Source: Lachnospiraceae bacterium (GTDB lineage Bacteria > Bacillota > Clostridia > Lachnospirales > Lachnospiraceae). Taken from it: a DNA stretch of 64,000 nt. The notes under the pieces are model-generated. The model had not been told where the DNA came from. It was given only the letters and a program-made list of their open reading frames with translations, and did not search any database. Positions 8,927 to 19,478 of the stretch are shown here, piece after piece. Every line of letters starts with the position of its first letter. The stretch's first letter is position 1. The stretch spans positions 1 through 64,000 of the forward strand of contig SVEJ01000012.1 in assembly GCA_015057435.1 (NCBI GenBank), given 5' to 3'. The translations under genes were made by a program, and so were the position numbers.

Positions 8927-9376
8927 ATGATACAATATCTGCTATTAATAATAAGCGGTCTATCTGCCGGATTCATAACAGCTGCTGCATATGTTGCCTT
9001 CATTGCGATGCTTGGCATTTTCCCCAAAATTGCTGCAAAGACAAATACTGCAAAGCAATGCATTCTATATGAAACATGTCTGATGAGCGGCATTTTGCTT
9101 TCTACTTTGCTTCAATTTGGTGCAGTATATTCTTCATCATCCATCTTGCAATCTGATATTTTGCCCCAACCACTAGGAATCATACTCCTCTCATGCATCG
9201 GACTATTCGGCGGCATTTATATCGGATTTTTGATTAGCGGACTTTCAGAAATGTTGAATGTCATTCCCATTTATTCAAGAAAAGCAAACATACAAAAATG
9301 GGCTCTTTTAATCATTTTCTTCATTGCGATTGGAAAAGGATTTTTTTCGCTTATTTATTTTTTTCGATTTGAATAA
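8927..9376 (+). CDS. spoVAB: Stage V sporulation protein AB
   Basis: Four-TM small protein in spoVAA-AB-AC order. Confidence 0.75.
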   Translation: MIQYLLLIISGLSAGFITAAAYVAFIAMLGIFPKIAAKTNTAKQCILYETCLMSGILLSTLLQFGAVYSSSSILQSDILPQPLGIILLSCIGLFGGIYIGFLISGLSEMLNVIPIYSRKANIQKWALLIIFFIAIGKGFFSLIYFFRFE

Positions 9377-9453
9377 ATATTATAGTTGTATAATTTCTCA
9401 ACATAGACAAATACTATCAATAATAAACGAATTATAATAGGAGGCATATCGTT

Positions 9454-9915
9454 ATGAAACAAACAATAAGCAAAGAAGCATACAATGAATATGTTGAACA
9501 GGTTACCCCAACTTACAGCACCTGGAAGAATTGTTTTAACGCGTTTTGGATTGGCGGAAGCATCTGTTTGATAGGTGAAATCATTTTCTGGTTCTTTACG
9601 AATGAATTTGGGGTATCAGAAAATGATGCATCAGCCTGTACATCCATTTTTCTTATTCTTTTGAGCGTGCTCTTAACAGGTTTCAACGTCTACGGACATA
9701 TTGCCAGATTAGGAGGTGCAGGTGCATTAGTTCCCATTACCGGTTTTGCAAATTCCGTCGCTTCTCCGGCTATAGAATATCAAAAAGAAGGGCAAATTTT
9801 CGGTATTGGTGTAAAGATTTTTACAATCGCCGGACCTGTTATTCTGTACGGCATCTTCACGAGCTGGATATTAGGTATCATCTATTACATTGGCATGGGA
9901 TTTCATTGGTGGTAA
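9454..9915 (+). CDS. spoVAC: Stage V sporulation protein AC
   Basis: 'GGAGALVPITGFANSVASPAIEYQKEGQIFGIGVKIFTIAGPVILYGI' is a SpoVAC signature. Confidence 0.88.
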   Translation: MKQTISKEAYNEYVEQVTPTYSTWKNCFNAFWIGGSICLIGEIIFWFFTNEFGVSENDASACTSIFLILLSVLLTGFNVYGHIARLGGAGALVPITGFANSVASPAIEYQKEGQIFGIGVKIFTIAGPVILYGIFTSWILGIIYYIGMGFHWW

Positions 9916-10009
9916 TTTTATCATTTTTGTATGTTTTTATCATTGCCAAATGTTTACATTTCCAATATAATCTATGGTATAACGTTCATTTCACGAAAGG
10001 ATATTATGC

Positions 10010-11665
10010 ATGGAACAGACATCTCTAACAGTGCAACAATTTTGCCAGACAATTGATATGATTTATTCCTGCTCGGATGATTATCCATATGTATATGATT
10101 TCAACAATGATTTCTACTACATATCGCCTAATGCACCGAAGCGTCTTTCTATGCCAAGACATTGTTTTCGAAATGTTATAGACACCTTTCGTTCTTTTGT
10201 TCATCCTGAAGATTTCGAAGCGCTCCAAAAAGATTTGGAAGCTGTTATATCCGGAAAAAAACAATCGCATAATATGCAATACCGCATGCTTAATACAGAT
10301 AGCGAACCGGTTTGGATCAACTGCCGTGGACATGTCGTATCATACGACAACGAGACACACTATATGGTTGGCTGCATTAACGAAATCGGAACACGGCAAA
10401 AAGCTGACAATATCAGCGGTTTATTAGGAGAATCCAGTCTACAAAGCTATCTTGAAGAATTTTCTCCATTTTTTCCGAGTGGTTATCTGTTGCGGTTAGG
10501 CATTGATGATTTCAAAGGTATCAATGAACGTCTTGGAGTAAAATACGGCGATCATGTATTGAAAAAAACGGCAGAGTGTATTTCTTCTTGTATTCAACCC
10601 GGACAACAATTATATCGCTTACACGCGGATGAATTCATGGTTTTGGATTTTCTTGGAGATGGTTTGGAACACGCAATCAATCTATACAAAAACATCAGAA
10701 CCGCAATCGACCAATTTGTCGAAGCGAATCAGTATGAAGCTGTATTCACCATATCCGGTGGCATATTAGACAGTAACAGCTTAGAAGATTTTTCATTTTC
10801 CGACATTATGAAATTATCAGAATACTCGTTAAATGAAGCAAAGCGCCGTGGTAAGAATCAATGTTATCTCTATGTAAAACAAGATTATCAGACACAGCTA
10901 AAGCGCAGACAATTAAAAGAATTACTTCGTCATGCTGTATGTAATAATTTTGATGGATTCGAAGCTTACTTTCAGCCACTCTACTCATTGGAAACCAACA
11001 CCTTATACGGTGCAGAAACTTTGATGCGATTCCACACGAAAGAATTCGGAACAGTATCTCCGAACGAATTCATTCCTTTATTGGAAGAAACCGGACTTAT
11101 CATTCCACTTGGACGTTGGATTTTGCAACAGGCTCTTTTTGCTTGCAACCACATACGACAGCATATTCCTAATTTCCAAATCAGTGTTAATGTATCAAGT
11201 ATCCAGATTATGAAAAGCAATATCATTCACGAAATTCTTAACTCTGCAGATGAATATGGTATCCCACCATCTCACATTGTAATCGAGTTAACAGAGAGCG
11301 GAAAATTAGAAAACAGTACACACTTTACAAAAGTATGGAGCAAATTAAAATCCACAGGTATCCGACTTGCATTAGACGATTTTGGAACCGGCTACTCCAA
11401 CTTCCAGTATTTGAATGATTTGCAACCGGACATCATCAAGATTGATCGTTCATTTACAGCAAAAGCAATGGAAAGTACTTACGAATATAATTTGTTGCAA
11501 TTAATGAGTGAATTAGTACATAATCTCGATTTAAAAATATGTATTGAAGGAATCGAAACGCAGGAAGAAAAAGAGCGCATGCTCACGCTGAATCCTGATT
11601 ACAGCCAAGGATTTTACTTCGGAAAGCCTTGTCCTTTACTCGATTTCATCGAACAATTTGTATAA
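10010..11665 (+). CDS. PAS-GGDEF-EAL protein with degenerate GGDEF motif
   Basis: PAS-like N-terminus; GGDEF replaced by 'LHADEF'; EAL region 'GAETLMRF', 'DDFGTGYSNFQYL', 'KIDRSF'. Confidence 0.88.
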   Translation: MEQTSLTVQQFCQTIDMIYSCSDDYPYVYDFNNDFYYISPNAPKRLSMPRHCFRNVIDTFRSFVHPEDFEALQKDLEAVISGKKQSHNMQYRMLNTDSEPVWINCRGHVVSYDNETHYMVGCINEIGTRQKADNISGLLGESSLQSYLEEFSPFFPSGYLLRLGIDDFKGINERLGVKYGDHVLKKTAECISSCIQPGQQLYRLHADEFMVLDFLGDGLEHAINLYKNIRTAIDQFVEANQYEAVFTISGGILDSNSLEDFSFSDIMKLSEYSLNEAKRRGKNQCYLYVKQDYQTQLKRRQLKELLRHAVCNNFDGFEAYFQPLYSLETNTLYGAETLMRFHTKEFGTVSPNEFIPLLEETGLIIPLGRWILQQALFACNHIRQHIPNFQISVNVSSIQIMKSNIIHEILNSADEYGIPPSHIVIELTESGKLENSTHFTKVWSKLKSTGIRLALDDFGTGYSNFQYLNDLQPDIIKIDRSFTAKAMESTYEYNLLQLMSELVHNLDLKICIEGIETQEEKERMLTLNPDYSQGFYFGKPCPLLDFIEQFV

Positions 11666-11698
11666 AAATACCCGTGAATTTGATTTCACGGGTATTTT
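11664..11698. terminator. Intrinsic terminator, bidirectional
   Basis: aaaatacccgtgaa / ttcacgggtatttt. Confidence 0.85.
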
Positions 11699-11721
11699 TA
11701 TATTTTTCAATTTTCTATTCA

Positions 11722-12834
11722 TTACATATCCATTATAATTTGTCTTGCCAACGCTTCTTCGACCGGAGTTGCATATACACCCGGTGCAAATTCTACCACG
11801 TCACCAATTCCCTTTTGTATCACAAAGCGTAATTTCCCATCACGCACTTTCTTATCCGTGTACAATTTCTTCACTAACTCTTCCTTATCAATATATTCTG
11901 GAATTCCAATCGGTAACCCGGCCTTTTCCAACAAAGAAACAAGTGCATTCAATTCTTCTTCCGTCATATAACCTAACAAAACCGAAAGTTTTGCCTGTGC
12001 AACCAAACCAATTGCAACAGCTTCACCGTGCGACAAGTCATAATTACTTACTGTTTCGATTGCACGGCCAACAGTATGACCAAGATTTAGCACTTCCCTC
12101 AATCCGCTTTCTCGTTCATCTTTCATAACCACTTGATATTTTATCTTACAATTTTCCTGTGCAATATGCTCACATGCATTTTGGTCGAGTGCAAAGATGT
12201 TTTCCATATTCTGTTCAAGAAATGCAAACAAATCACGACTCGCCAATGCAGCATGCTTAATCGTCTCCGCCATACCACTTACAATCTGCCTGTGAGGTAA
12301 TGTTTTCCATGTTGCAATATCCAAATAAACCTTCTTTGGCTGATTGAAAATACCAATTAAATTCGTTGCCAAAGGTGTGTCAACTGCAGTCTTTCCTCCA
12401 ACCGATGCGTCTGCCGCTGCCAACAGTGTTGTAGCATAATTAATAAATGGTACACCTCGTCCATATGTACCAGCAACAAAACCTGCAAGATCTGTTACAA
12501 CACCGCCTCCTACAGCGATTATACAACAATCTCGTCTATATCCTTTTTCCAACATCGCATCTTCAATTTGTTCCTTAACTCTTCTTGTTTTACTCTTCTC
12601 GCCTGCAGGAAAAACAAACAAATCAACCTGATATCCGGCATCTTGCAAAAGAGAGCATATTGTTTTCCCGTACAGATCAACAACATTACTATCTGTAATA
12701 AGAGCAAACTTTTTGATATTACCTACTAACCCTTGCTTAATATCATGAACAAGATTGGACATCAACTCAAAACCAACCTCAATATCATAGCTATCATCCA
12801 CCACTTTTTTTAACTCTACATTAAAAATACTCAT
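11722..12834 (-). CDS. aroB: 3-dehydroquinate synthase
   Basis: 'CCIIAVGGGVVTDLAGFVAGTYGRGVPFINYATTLLAAADASVGGKTAVD', 'LNLGHTVGRAIE'. Confidence 0.95.
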   Translation of the reverse strand: MSIFNVELKKVVDDSYDIEVGFELMSNLVHDIKQGLVGNIKKFALITDSNVVDLYGKTICSLLQDAGYQVDLFVFPAGEKSKTRRVKEQIEDAMLEKGYRRDCCIIAVGGGVVTDLAGFVAGTYGRGVPFINYATTLLAAADASVGGKTAVDTPLATNLIGIFNQPKKVYLDIATWKTLPHRQIVSGMAETIKHAALASRDLFAFLEQNMENIFALDQNACEHIAQENCKIKYQVVMKDERESGLREVLNLGHTVGRAIETVSNYDLSHGEAVAIGLVAQAKLSVLLGYMTEEELNALVSLLEKAGLPIGIPEYIDKEELVKKLYTDKKVRDGKLRFVIQKGIGDVVEFAPGVYATPVEEALARQIIMDM

Positions 12835-12922
12835 TTGTATAATCTCCCTTTCCAACTAAAAGCACTCACAAAAATGTTTATACCACCTAAGAATTGCGAA
12901 TGCAATCCCTTTGTTTCATTTT

Positions 12923-13645
12923 TTAAAAAGTAAAGCATTTTTGTCTCATTTTTAATAAGATTTTCTTTTCCATTCTGCTCACCTGTACTTGTGACACTCC
13001 TATCACATTCGCAATCTCCGTTTGGGTACGATTCTCATAATAACGCATTTGTATAATCTTCTTCTCTATAGGTTCTAAAGTATCCAATAATTCTTCTACC
13101 AACATATGATTCATTATAGTTTCTTTTTCATCCTCTTCTTGCGCAAGCTTATCTATCAAATAAATTGTATTTCCGTCATTTTCATAAATTGTCTTATGTA
13201 TCGATTCCACTTCAACACAAGCCTCTAATGATGCAACAATTTCTTCTACATCGATATTCAATCTTTTGGATAATTCTTCTAATTTCGGTTCTATCCCCGT
13301 TTGATTCAACACTTCCTCTCTTAATCTTCTTACTTTATAAGCTGTCTCTTTCAGTGTGCGACTAATTTTCACCATACCATCATCTCGTAAAAAACGCTTA
13401 ATTTCTCCGCTTATCATCGGTACAGCATATGTAGAAAATTTCACATCGTAAGACAAATCAAATTTATCAATACACTTCATCAAACCAATACAACCAATTT
13501 GGTAAAGGTCTTCAACATCATACCCTCTTCCCATAAATCTTCTGGCAACTGCCCATACAAGACCGAGATTATTGGTAATCAGTTGTTCTTTTGCGTCCTG
13601 GTCACCTTCTTTTGCATACTTTAAAAGTTCTAAAGTATTATCCAT
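12923..13645 (-). CDS. sigF: RNA polymerase sporulation sigma factor SigF
   Basis: Sigma-70 regions 2-4; downstream of spoIIAA-spoIIAB. Confidence 0.93.
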   Translation of the reverse strand: MDNTLELLKYAKEGDQDAKEQLITNNLGLVWAVARRFMGRGYDVEDLYQIGCIGLMKCIDKFDLSYDVKFSTYAVPMISGEIKRFLRDDGMVKISRTLKETAYKVRRLREEVLNQTGIEPKLEELSKRLNIDVEEIVASLEACVEVESIHKTIYENDGNTIYLIDKLAQEEDEKETIMNHMLVEELLDTLEPIEKKIIQMRYYENRTQTEIANVIGVSQVQVSRMEKKILLKMRQKCFTF

Positions 13646-13656
13646 GACGCCTCCTA

Positions 13657-14103
13657 TTATTCTATTTCACTTGATTTATCCTCAATTACTCCTATTCTCT
13701 TTTTCATAACAACCGTCGTTCCTTCTCCCGGTTGCGAATCTACTGACAGCTCATCCATAAATGCTTCCATAAATGCAAATCCCATACCCGACCGATCCAT
13801 TTCCGGTTTTGTCGTATAAAGTGGCTCCATAGCAAGCGATATATTCTCTATTCCAATTCCAAAATCCTTTACTGTAATCGTCACTGTTCTATCGAGCAGA
13901 CGCGTTTCAATTCGAATTCTCCCTCCCTTGCTCTCATAACCATGAATAACACAATTTGTTACTGCTTCTGATACGGCTGTTTTGATATCCGCTATTTCTT
14001 CTAAAGTAGGATCCAGGCGCGTAACAAATGCCGCAACCGTCACTCGCGCAAAACTTTCATTCCTTGAATCCCCGTCAAACTCCAAAACCATATACTCATC
14101 CAT
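13657..14103 (-). CDS. spoIIAB: Anti-sigma F factor SpoIIAB
   Basis: HATPase_c of serine kinase type 'AVSEAVTNCVIHGYE...VKDFGIGIENI...SGMGFAFMEAFMD'. Confidence 0.93.
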   Translation of the reverse strand: MDEYMVLEFDGDSRNESFARVTVAAFVTRLDPTLEEIADIKTAVSEAVTNCVIHGYESKGGRIRIETRLLDRTVTITVKDFGIGIENISLAMEPLYTTKPEMDRSGMGFAFMEAFMDELSVDSQPGEGTTVVMKKRIGVIEDKSSEIE

Positions 14104-14163
14104 AGATTTCTGTACTCCTTTCTTTCCTCACATTAACATTAACCAAGGTTAAATTTCTACTAT

Positions 14164-14532
14164 TCACACAGACACCTTTTCATTCACTTCTTCTATTTCC
14201 TCAAATGCTTCCTCTACGTTTTTCACAAGTATCGCAACTCTGTACAACCCTGATATTTCCAATACCCTGGCAACTCGTTGATTTACGCAAGCAATATATA
14301 TATTACCGTTCAAGTATCTCACTTCTTTGTACTTCCCCATCACCAAGCCAATTCCGGAACTATCCATAAAGCTAGTATTTCCGTAGTCAAACACTACGTT
14401 TCTTATTCTTTTCGAATCGAAAAAACAATCTGTCTGATTGCGAATCATCTGAACTACATGATGGTCTAATTCTCTCGGCAGATGTATAACCATGGTTTCT
14501 CCATTTAATTCATAACACATTTTTTCTTTCAT
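14164..14532 (-). CDS. spoIIAA: Anti-sigma F factor antagonist SpoIIAA
   Basis: STAS domain 'VVFDYGNTSFMDSSGIGLVMGKYK'. Confidence 0.93.
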   Translation of the reverse strand: MKEKMCYELNGETMVIHLPRELDHHVVQMIRNQTDCFFDSKRIRNVVFDYGNTSFMDSSGIGLVMGKYKEVRYLNGNIYIACVNQRVARVLEISGLYRVAILVKNVEEAFEEIEEVNEKVSV

Positions 14533-14638
14533 AATTTTACACCTCTCTTTATATTTTAAAACAAAAAAAGAAGAAGCCTTTCTATTCGAAAGTCATCTTC
14601 TCTTTTGTAATTCACTATTTAACTAGGGTTAAATTTCA

Positions 14639-15952
14639 CTATTCCGAAAGATACTCATTCACTTCTTCTATATGGTCACTTTCAGGATAATTATCTCTTA
14701 TATTAATGTATGCCGTCTTCGCTTTTTCCTCATCTTGATTGCCTATATAAGCTCTTCCAAGATAATAATAAGCAAGTTCTCCTTGTTGAATCTGAAGCGC
14801 TGCGTTACACATATCAATTGCATCCGTATAACGTCTTTCATTAATAGCTCGTCCCGCTTCACTACACAGATTTTCGTATACTGTATTCGGAATCGACTTT
14901 TTGATCACTCCAAATGCTGTATCAGCATCTTCTTCCTGTTCTTGTTGCTTTTCTTCTTCTTTTTGAGCCACAGCAACCTGCTTTTCAAGACCTTCAATCT
15001 TTTTTTCCAGATCGGAAAGCTCTACATTTTTCTTAGAAATCTCTTCACTATGCGCTAATTGCAGTTCCCGGTTCTCTTTGTTAGCAGAATTCAGTTTTGT
15101 CGGAAGAATCAAAAGCCAAAATGCCAATATTCCAAGAACTAATCCTACAGATACATAAAGTAAATTAAACTTATTATGATTAATTTCCTTATAAGAATCC
15201 TTTGCTTTATCAGCATCATCGCCATTATCAATATGAGACTCAACAAAGGACTCAAGATCTGATTTGAACTGATCTTCATCAACAAATGCTGAATCGATAT
15301 CAATATGACTGCTCGATTCCTTCATATGGATAATATCTTTCGGGGAGACTCCCATCTCTTTTAAGTACTTTACAGCCAATGTATTGTTCTTATCAATACG
15401 CAGCACTCTTTTCAAAGCCTTTTTCGCTTTATCATAATTACCGTTATCTATGTAAAGTAAGGCTAATAGCAAATATCCTTTTACAAAATGCGGATATGCT
15501 CCCAAAATTCGTTTTAATTGAATGAATGCAAGGTCTTTCGTACCGCTTTTCGCATACATCAACGATTGATTGAACTGCTTTGCAAGCTGATTGGCCTCAT
15601 CAAGCTTACCTTTTTCCGCTTGCACCTCTTGAATATAACGTACTGCAACGTTATGTTCCGGCAAATAATTGCTGCTTATTACCCATTGAGTAAGTCCTTG
15701 CACAATCTCTCCCATTTCATAATGTATCAATCCCAATAGATTTCTTGCATTAATATTCTGTTTGTTATACTTTAACGCTAATTGTAACGCATCTATTGCA
15801 CCGGTAAGATCTCTGACACGCGCTTTATCTAATCCTACATTATAATAAAAAATAGATGTATTGTAAGCTTTTGCCAAGAGCTCATAGTTCATACCACAAG
15901 CACTGCAGTGTCCATGCTCTAATACAGGTGCTCCACAATTCAAACACTCCAT
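14639..15952 (-). CDS. Zinc-ribbon/TPR membrane protein with coiled coil
   Basis: CXXCG...CSACG ribbon, TPR repeats, one TM, coiled coil. ORF-track start (15961) is GTG; an ATG at 15952 has the better RBS. Confidence 0.7.
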   Translation of the reverse strand: MECLNCGAPVLEHGHCSACGMNYELLAKAYNTSIFYYNVGLDKARVRDLTGAIDALQLALKYNKQNINARNLLGLIHYEMGEIVQGLTQWVISSNYLPEHNVAVRYIQEVQAEKGKLDEANQLAKQFNQSLMYAKSGTKDLAFIQLKRILGAYPHFVKGYLLLALLYIDNGNYDKAKKALKRVLRIDKNNTLAVKYLKEMGVSPKDIIHMKESSSHIDIDSAFVDEDQFKSDLESFVESHIDNGDDADKAKDSYKEINHNKFNLLYVSVGLVLGILAFWLLILPTKLNSANKENRELQLAHSEEISKKNVELSDLEKKIEGLEKQVAVAQKEEEKQQEQEEDADTAFGVIKKSIPNTVYENLCSEAGRAINERRYTDAIDMCNAALQIQQGELAYYYLGRAYIGNQDEEKAKTAYINIRDNYPESDHIEEVNEYLSE

Positions 15953-15964
15953 ATCTTCCACCGC

Positions 15965-16114
15965 CTACTCGTTTTGATTACCATGAATCTGTAACATCAT
16001 CTCTGCCAACACATCTGTAATATCTTTTACATCATTCTTATATATTGCATCCTCAGCCTGTGACATTTCTAGACAAGGCTGGAACTTTCTAATCTCTTCA
16101 TCAAAATTAATCAT
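15965..16114 (-). CDS. Small hypothetical protein (49 aa, not in ORF track)
   Basis: MINFDEEIRKFQPCLEMSQAEDAIYKNDVKDITDVLAEMMLQIHGNQNE*; lies between folC and the TPR gene. Confidence 0.55.
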   Translation of the reverse strand: MINFDEEIRKFQPCLEMSQAEDAIYKNDVKDITDVLAEMMLQIHGNQNE

Positions 16115-16116
16115 AT

Positions 16117-17457
16117 CTATACTCCTAAACTGAGCAAGTTACCCGCAAGATATAATGAGCCTACACAAAACAAAACCGAATCACAAACATGGCTTTTTCC
16201 ATACAAAAAGCCTTCTCTTATATCCTCAAAACCGGTAATCTCGCCACCAGAAAAACGTCTAAATGCTTCTTCAACCGCCGTCACTTCCGCAGAACGGCTA
16301 CCTTCATAGCGCACAATAATCACTTCACGAAATTCAATTTCACAAAGTCTCTTTATCATACCCTCGTAATCCTTGTCCGCCGAAACGGCAAACAATAAAA
16401 TCTTCTGTTCGGTCGGGAACAGCACCTCCACTGTACGACAAAATGCATCTATTGCCTCAATATTGTGAGCACCATCTACGTAAATATGTTCACCTATGCA
16501 TTCCATCCTACCACGCCAGGTCATATTCAACAAACCTGCCTGAATTATATCTATATCTGTATCTGTCAAACTGTAATTCTCACGTGCATCTACACACTGT
16601 GATAAATTACAGAATATGTTCTTATCTTTTAAAAGTAGTTCATACGCTTTAACAGCTAATACTGCATTCTCAATCTGATAAAGCGCTGTCTTGTTAATTT
16701 TCAAATTACAATACTTATAATAACCACTCTGAAACGAAAAATCAATGGTTTTTTCTGTAATATTCAATAAATTATACTGTTTTTTTTCGACAAAATGTAG
16801 ATTTGCCCCTTTTTCACATGAAATTTCGGAAACAATTGCCGTTGCAGCGTCTTTTCTATCAAAAAAAACCAAAGGGACGCCGGGCTTAATAATGCCTGCC
16901 TTTTCTCTTGCAATTTCCTCAATCGTTGTGCCTAAAAACTGTGTATGATCCAAACCTACCGAAGTTATAATGGTCAGAATCGGTTGTACAACATTCGTTG
17001 CATCCATTCTTCCACCCATACCCGTTTCAAAAATTGCAACATCGACCTGTTGCTTTTTAAAATAAATTGTTCCCATCAAAAAAACGAATTCAAAAAAAGA
17101 GGGATGTGCGATTCCTTCTTCTTTCGCGAGTTGAACATAAGACATTGTTTCCTCAAACACTTCAACAAACATATCATCTGATATCATCTCGTCACCAATT
17201 CGAAATCGCTCGTTAATTTTCATCAAATGCGGAGAGGTAAAAACTCCTACCTTCCTATCTGCCTGTTTCAAAATAGACGCCAAAAAAGAGCAGGTAGAAC
17301 CTTTCCCATTGGTACCTGCCACATGCACAACCGGATAATCTCTTTCCGGATGTTCCATAATATCTAATATACGATTCAAGTTATCCGTCCCCAGTTTCGC
17401 AGCAAACAAAGGGATGGATAACACATAATCTACACAATCCTGATATTTCATTGTCAT
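16117..17457 (-). CDS. folC: Bifunctional folylpolyglutamate synthase / dihydrofolate synthase
   Basis: 'VVHVAGTNGKGSTCSFLASIL', 'VAIFETGMGGRMDATNV', 'VDGAHNIEAIDAF'. Confidence 0.92.
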   Translation of the reverse strand: MTMKYQDCVDYVLSIPLFAAKLGTDNLNRILDIMEHPERDYPVVHVAGTNGKGSTCSFLASILKQADRKVGVFTSPHLMKINERFRIGDEMISDDMFVEVFEETMSYVQLAKEEGIAHPSFFEFVFLMGTIYFKKQQVDVAIFETGMGGRMDATNVVQPILTIITSVGLDHTQFLGTTIEEIAREKAGIIKPGVPLVFFDRKDAATAIVSEISCEKGANLHFVEKKQYNLLNITEKTIDFSFQSGYYKYCNLKINKTALYQIENAVLAVKAYELLLKDKNIFCNLSQCVDARENYSLTDTDIDIIQAGLLNMTWRGRMECIGEHIYVDGAHNIEAIDAFCRTVEVLFPTEQKILLFAVSADKDYEGMIKRLCEIEFREVIIVRYEGSRSAEVTAVEEAFRRFSGGEITGFEDIREGFLYGKSHVCDSVLFCVGSLYLAGNLLSLGV

Positions 17458-17545
17458 CTAGTTTGACCTCATTTAATTAAAGCATTTTACTTATTTTCCG
17501 AGAAAACAAAATCATGGTTACGAATCATTTTAACCACAGTTAATC

Positions 17546-18043
17546 TTAACGATTATCCACCTTTTCCGGATACAAATCGTGATTTGTCAGACGATTCCAT
17601 GCAACCTCTTCCCATTTTGTTCCCGGTTTTCCATAGTTGCAATACGGATCAATAGAAATACCTCCACGTGGAGTAAACTTGCCCCATACTTCAATATACT
17701 TTGGATCCATCAGCTCAATTAAGTCTTTCATGATTATATTGACACAATCTTCATGAAAGTCTCCATGATTACGAAAACTGAATAAATAGAGCTTCAACGA
17801 CTTTGACTCAACCATCTTCTCTCCCGGTACATAAGAAATATAAATTGTAGCAAAATCCGGCTGTCCTGTTATCGGACAAAGAGACGTAAACTCCGGACAA
17901 TTAAACTTTACAAAATAATCGTTATCCGGATGCTTATTCAAAAACGTTTCTAAAATCTGTGGTGCATAATCCTGTGGATACTTCGTACCCTGGTTACCTA
18001 ATAATGTTACTCCATCTAACTCTTGCTTTTCTCTTCCTGACAT
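17546..18043 (-). CDS. queF: NADPH-dependent 7-cyano-7-deazaguanine reductase
   Basis: '[54 protein letters not shown]'; start trimmed to MSGREKQ. Confidence 0.93.
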   Translation of the reverse strand: MSGREKQELDGVTLLGNQGTKYPQDYAPQILETFLNKHPDNDYFVKFNCPEFTSLCPITGQPDFATIYISYVPGEKMVESKSLKLYLFSFRNHGDFHEDCVNIIMKDLIELMDPKYIEVWGKFTPRGGISIDPYCNYGKPGTKWEEVAWNRLTNHDLYPEKVDNR

Positions 18044-18223
18044 AACGTTGACTCCTCTTTTATCTAATTTATTCCCAATAACATAATAACGACACATCAC
18101 ACATGAACACAGTATAGTATTCCAAAAGAAATTTTGCAAGAGCATTGCATCATAAAGGCTGTAATTTGAATTATTACGATTCAATGACATTCTCGAGTTA
18201 TAATTCTTCAGGCAAGCACCCTA

Positions 18224-19027
18224 TCACTGACAAAACTCCATAATTCTATCCAAGAAATCCTTCGCTTCCTCATTGGCGGCATGGCCAAACTCTTCATACA
18301 TATGTATTTCGCTTCCGGAAATTTGGGTTGATATTTCTATTGACGCCTCTCCTGTGACAATCTGATCCTTCTTTCCTCCTATAACAAGAGTCGGGCAAGT
18401 GATTTGTACTAATTCATCAAATGCATCATGTTCAATACAAGCTTGTGCCATAATTAGAAAACGTTTAAAGCTTTTGGGTTTACCCACGTTTCCCATCAAA
18501 GAAAACATCCACCTGCTTTTTTTCAAATAATGCTCTGAATAGTATTTCTCAGCTGTATCTATCATAAGAGATTTATAATCACCACATTTAGCCATATCCA
18601 TCCAAGTAGAAATCACCTTTTGTACAGTATCATTTTGTCTTGCCAGAGTAACTGTTAAGATTAATTTCTCTATCAAATCAGGGAAATCAATCGCTAAATA
18701 TTGTGCTATCATTCCACCTTGAGAAACCCCAATAACCGAAGTGCGTTCCACCCCTAATTTTTGTAATGCAACTGCCACATCCTTTGCCATATCGCTTGTT
18801 GTGAAACCTTGTGGCATTACATTTCTTCGACTCATTACATACACCCTGTAATCCTTAGCAAGCTTTTTGTACATCAATGCGAAAGGAACTGCCATTCCCT
18901 TGGCAGTTTTTAATCCATCACTTAAACCCGGAATCATCAAGAGATTCTTTTTTCCGTTACCAAAAACAATATAATCTATATCCGTATTGTCAATTGCTAT
19001 CGTTCCATTTTTTGCACTATAAAACAT
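18224..19027 (-). CDS. Alpha/beta hydrolase
   Basis: Nucleophile elbow 'VIGVSQGGMIAQYLA', catalytic D and H near C-terminus. Confidence 0.85.
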   Translation of the reverse strand: MFYSAKNGTIAIDNTDIDYIVFGNGKKNLLMIPGLSDGLKTAKGMAVPFALMYKKLAKDYRVYVMSRRNVMPQGFTTSDMAKDVAVALQKLGVERTSVIGVSQGGMIAQYLAIDFPDLIEKLILTVTLARQNDTVQKVISTWMDMAKCGDYKSLMIDTAEKYYSEHYLKKSRWMFSLMGNVGKPKSFKRFLIMAQACIEHDAFDELVQITCPTLVIGGKKDQIVTGEASIEISTQISGSEIHMYEEFGHAANEEAKDFLDRIMEFCQ

Positions 19028-19478
19028 CTACTTCCTCCTTTATCTTTTGCTGTTTAAATGCATTTAATTCCTCATTCATTTCCCTTGTACTAACCACACG
19101 TTTCACACTATAAGCCCAATAAGCACAAACATAACAAAAAAGCATAAACGCAAAATAGACTCCTGTTATAACTAAATTGCGGTCAAACCATTTCCCCCAA
19201 AAACTTACACCGGTATAGATAAGTGCACCACAAATCATTTTAATTACAACAGCTAAATCAACTTGTTCTGCCTCATCAAAATTCCCCAATAAAAACACCT
19301 GTATATATCCCATAATATAGGTTGTCGCCATCATTTCAATTAAAACCACAATATCCACTTGGCTACTTCCTTGCAGCAACTGATAAACAAAGTAGAAAAA
19401 AATGATTGTATAAAAATATATTGCCGCCTTGAATTCTATTCCCAATTCTTTTGCCAAAATTTTTTCAAACTTTCTCAT
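19017..19478 (-). CDS. DUF3021-like membrane protein
   Basis: Four-TM protein immediately downstream of a LytTR regulator. Confidence 0.7.
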   Translation of the reverse strand: MRKFEKILAKELGIEFKAAIYFYTIIFFYFVYQLLQGSSQVDIVVLIEMMATTYIMGYIQVFLLGNFDEAEQVDLAVVIKMICGALIYTGVSFWGKWFDRNLVITGVYFAFMLFCYVCAYWAYSVKRVVSTREMNEELNAFKQQKIKEEVDVL

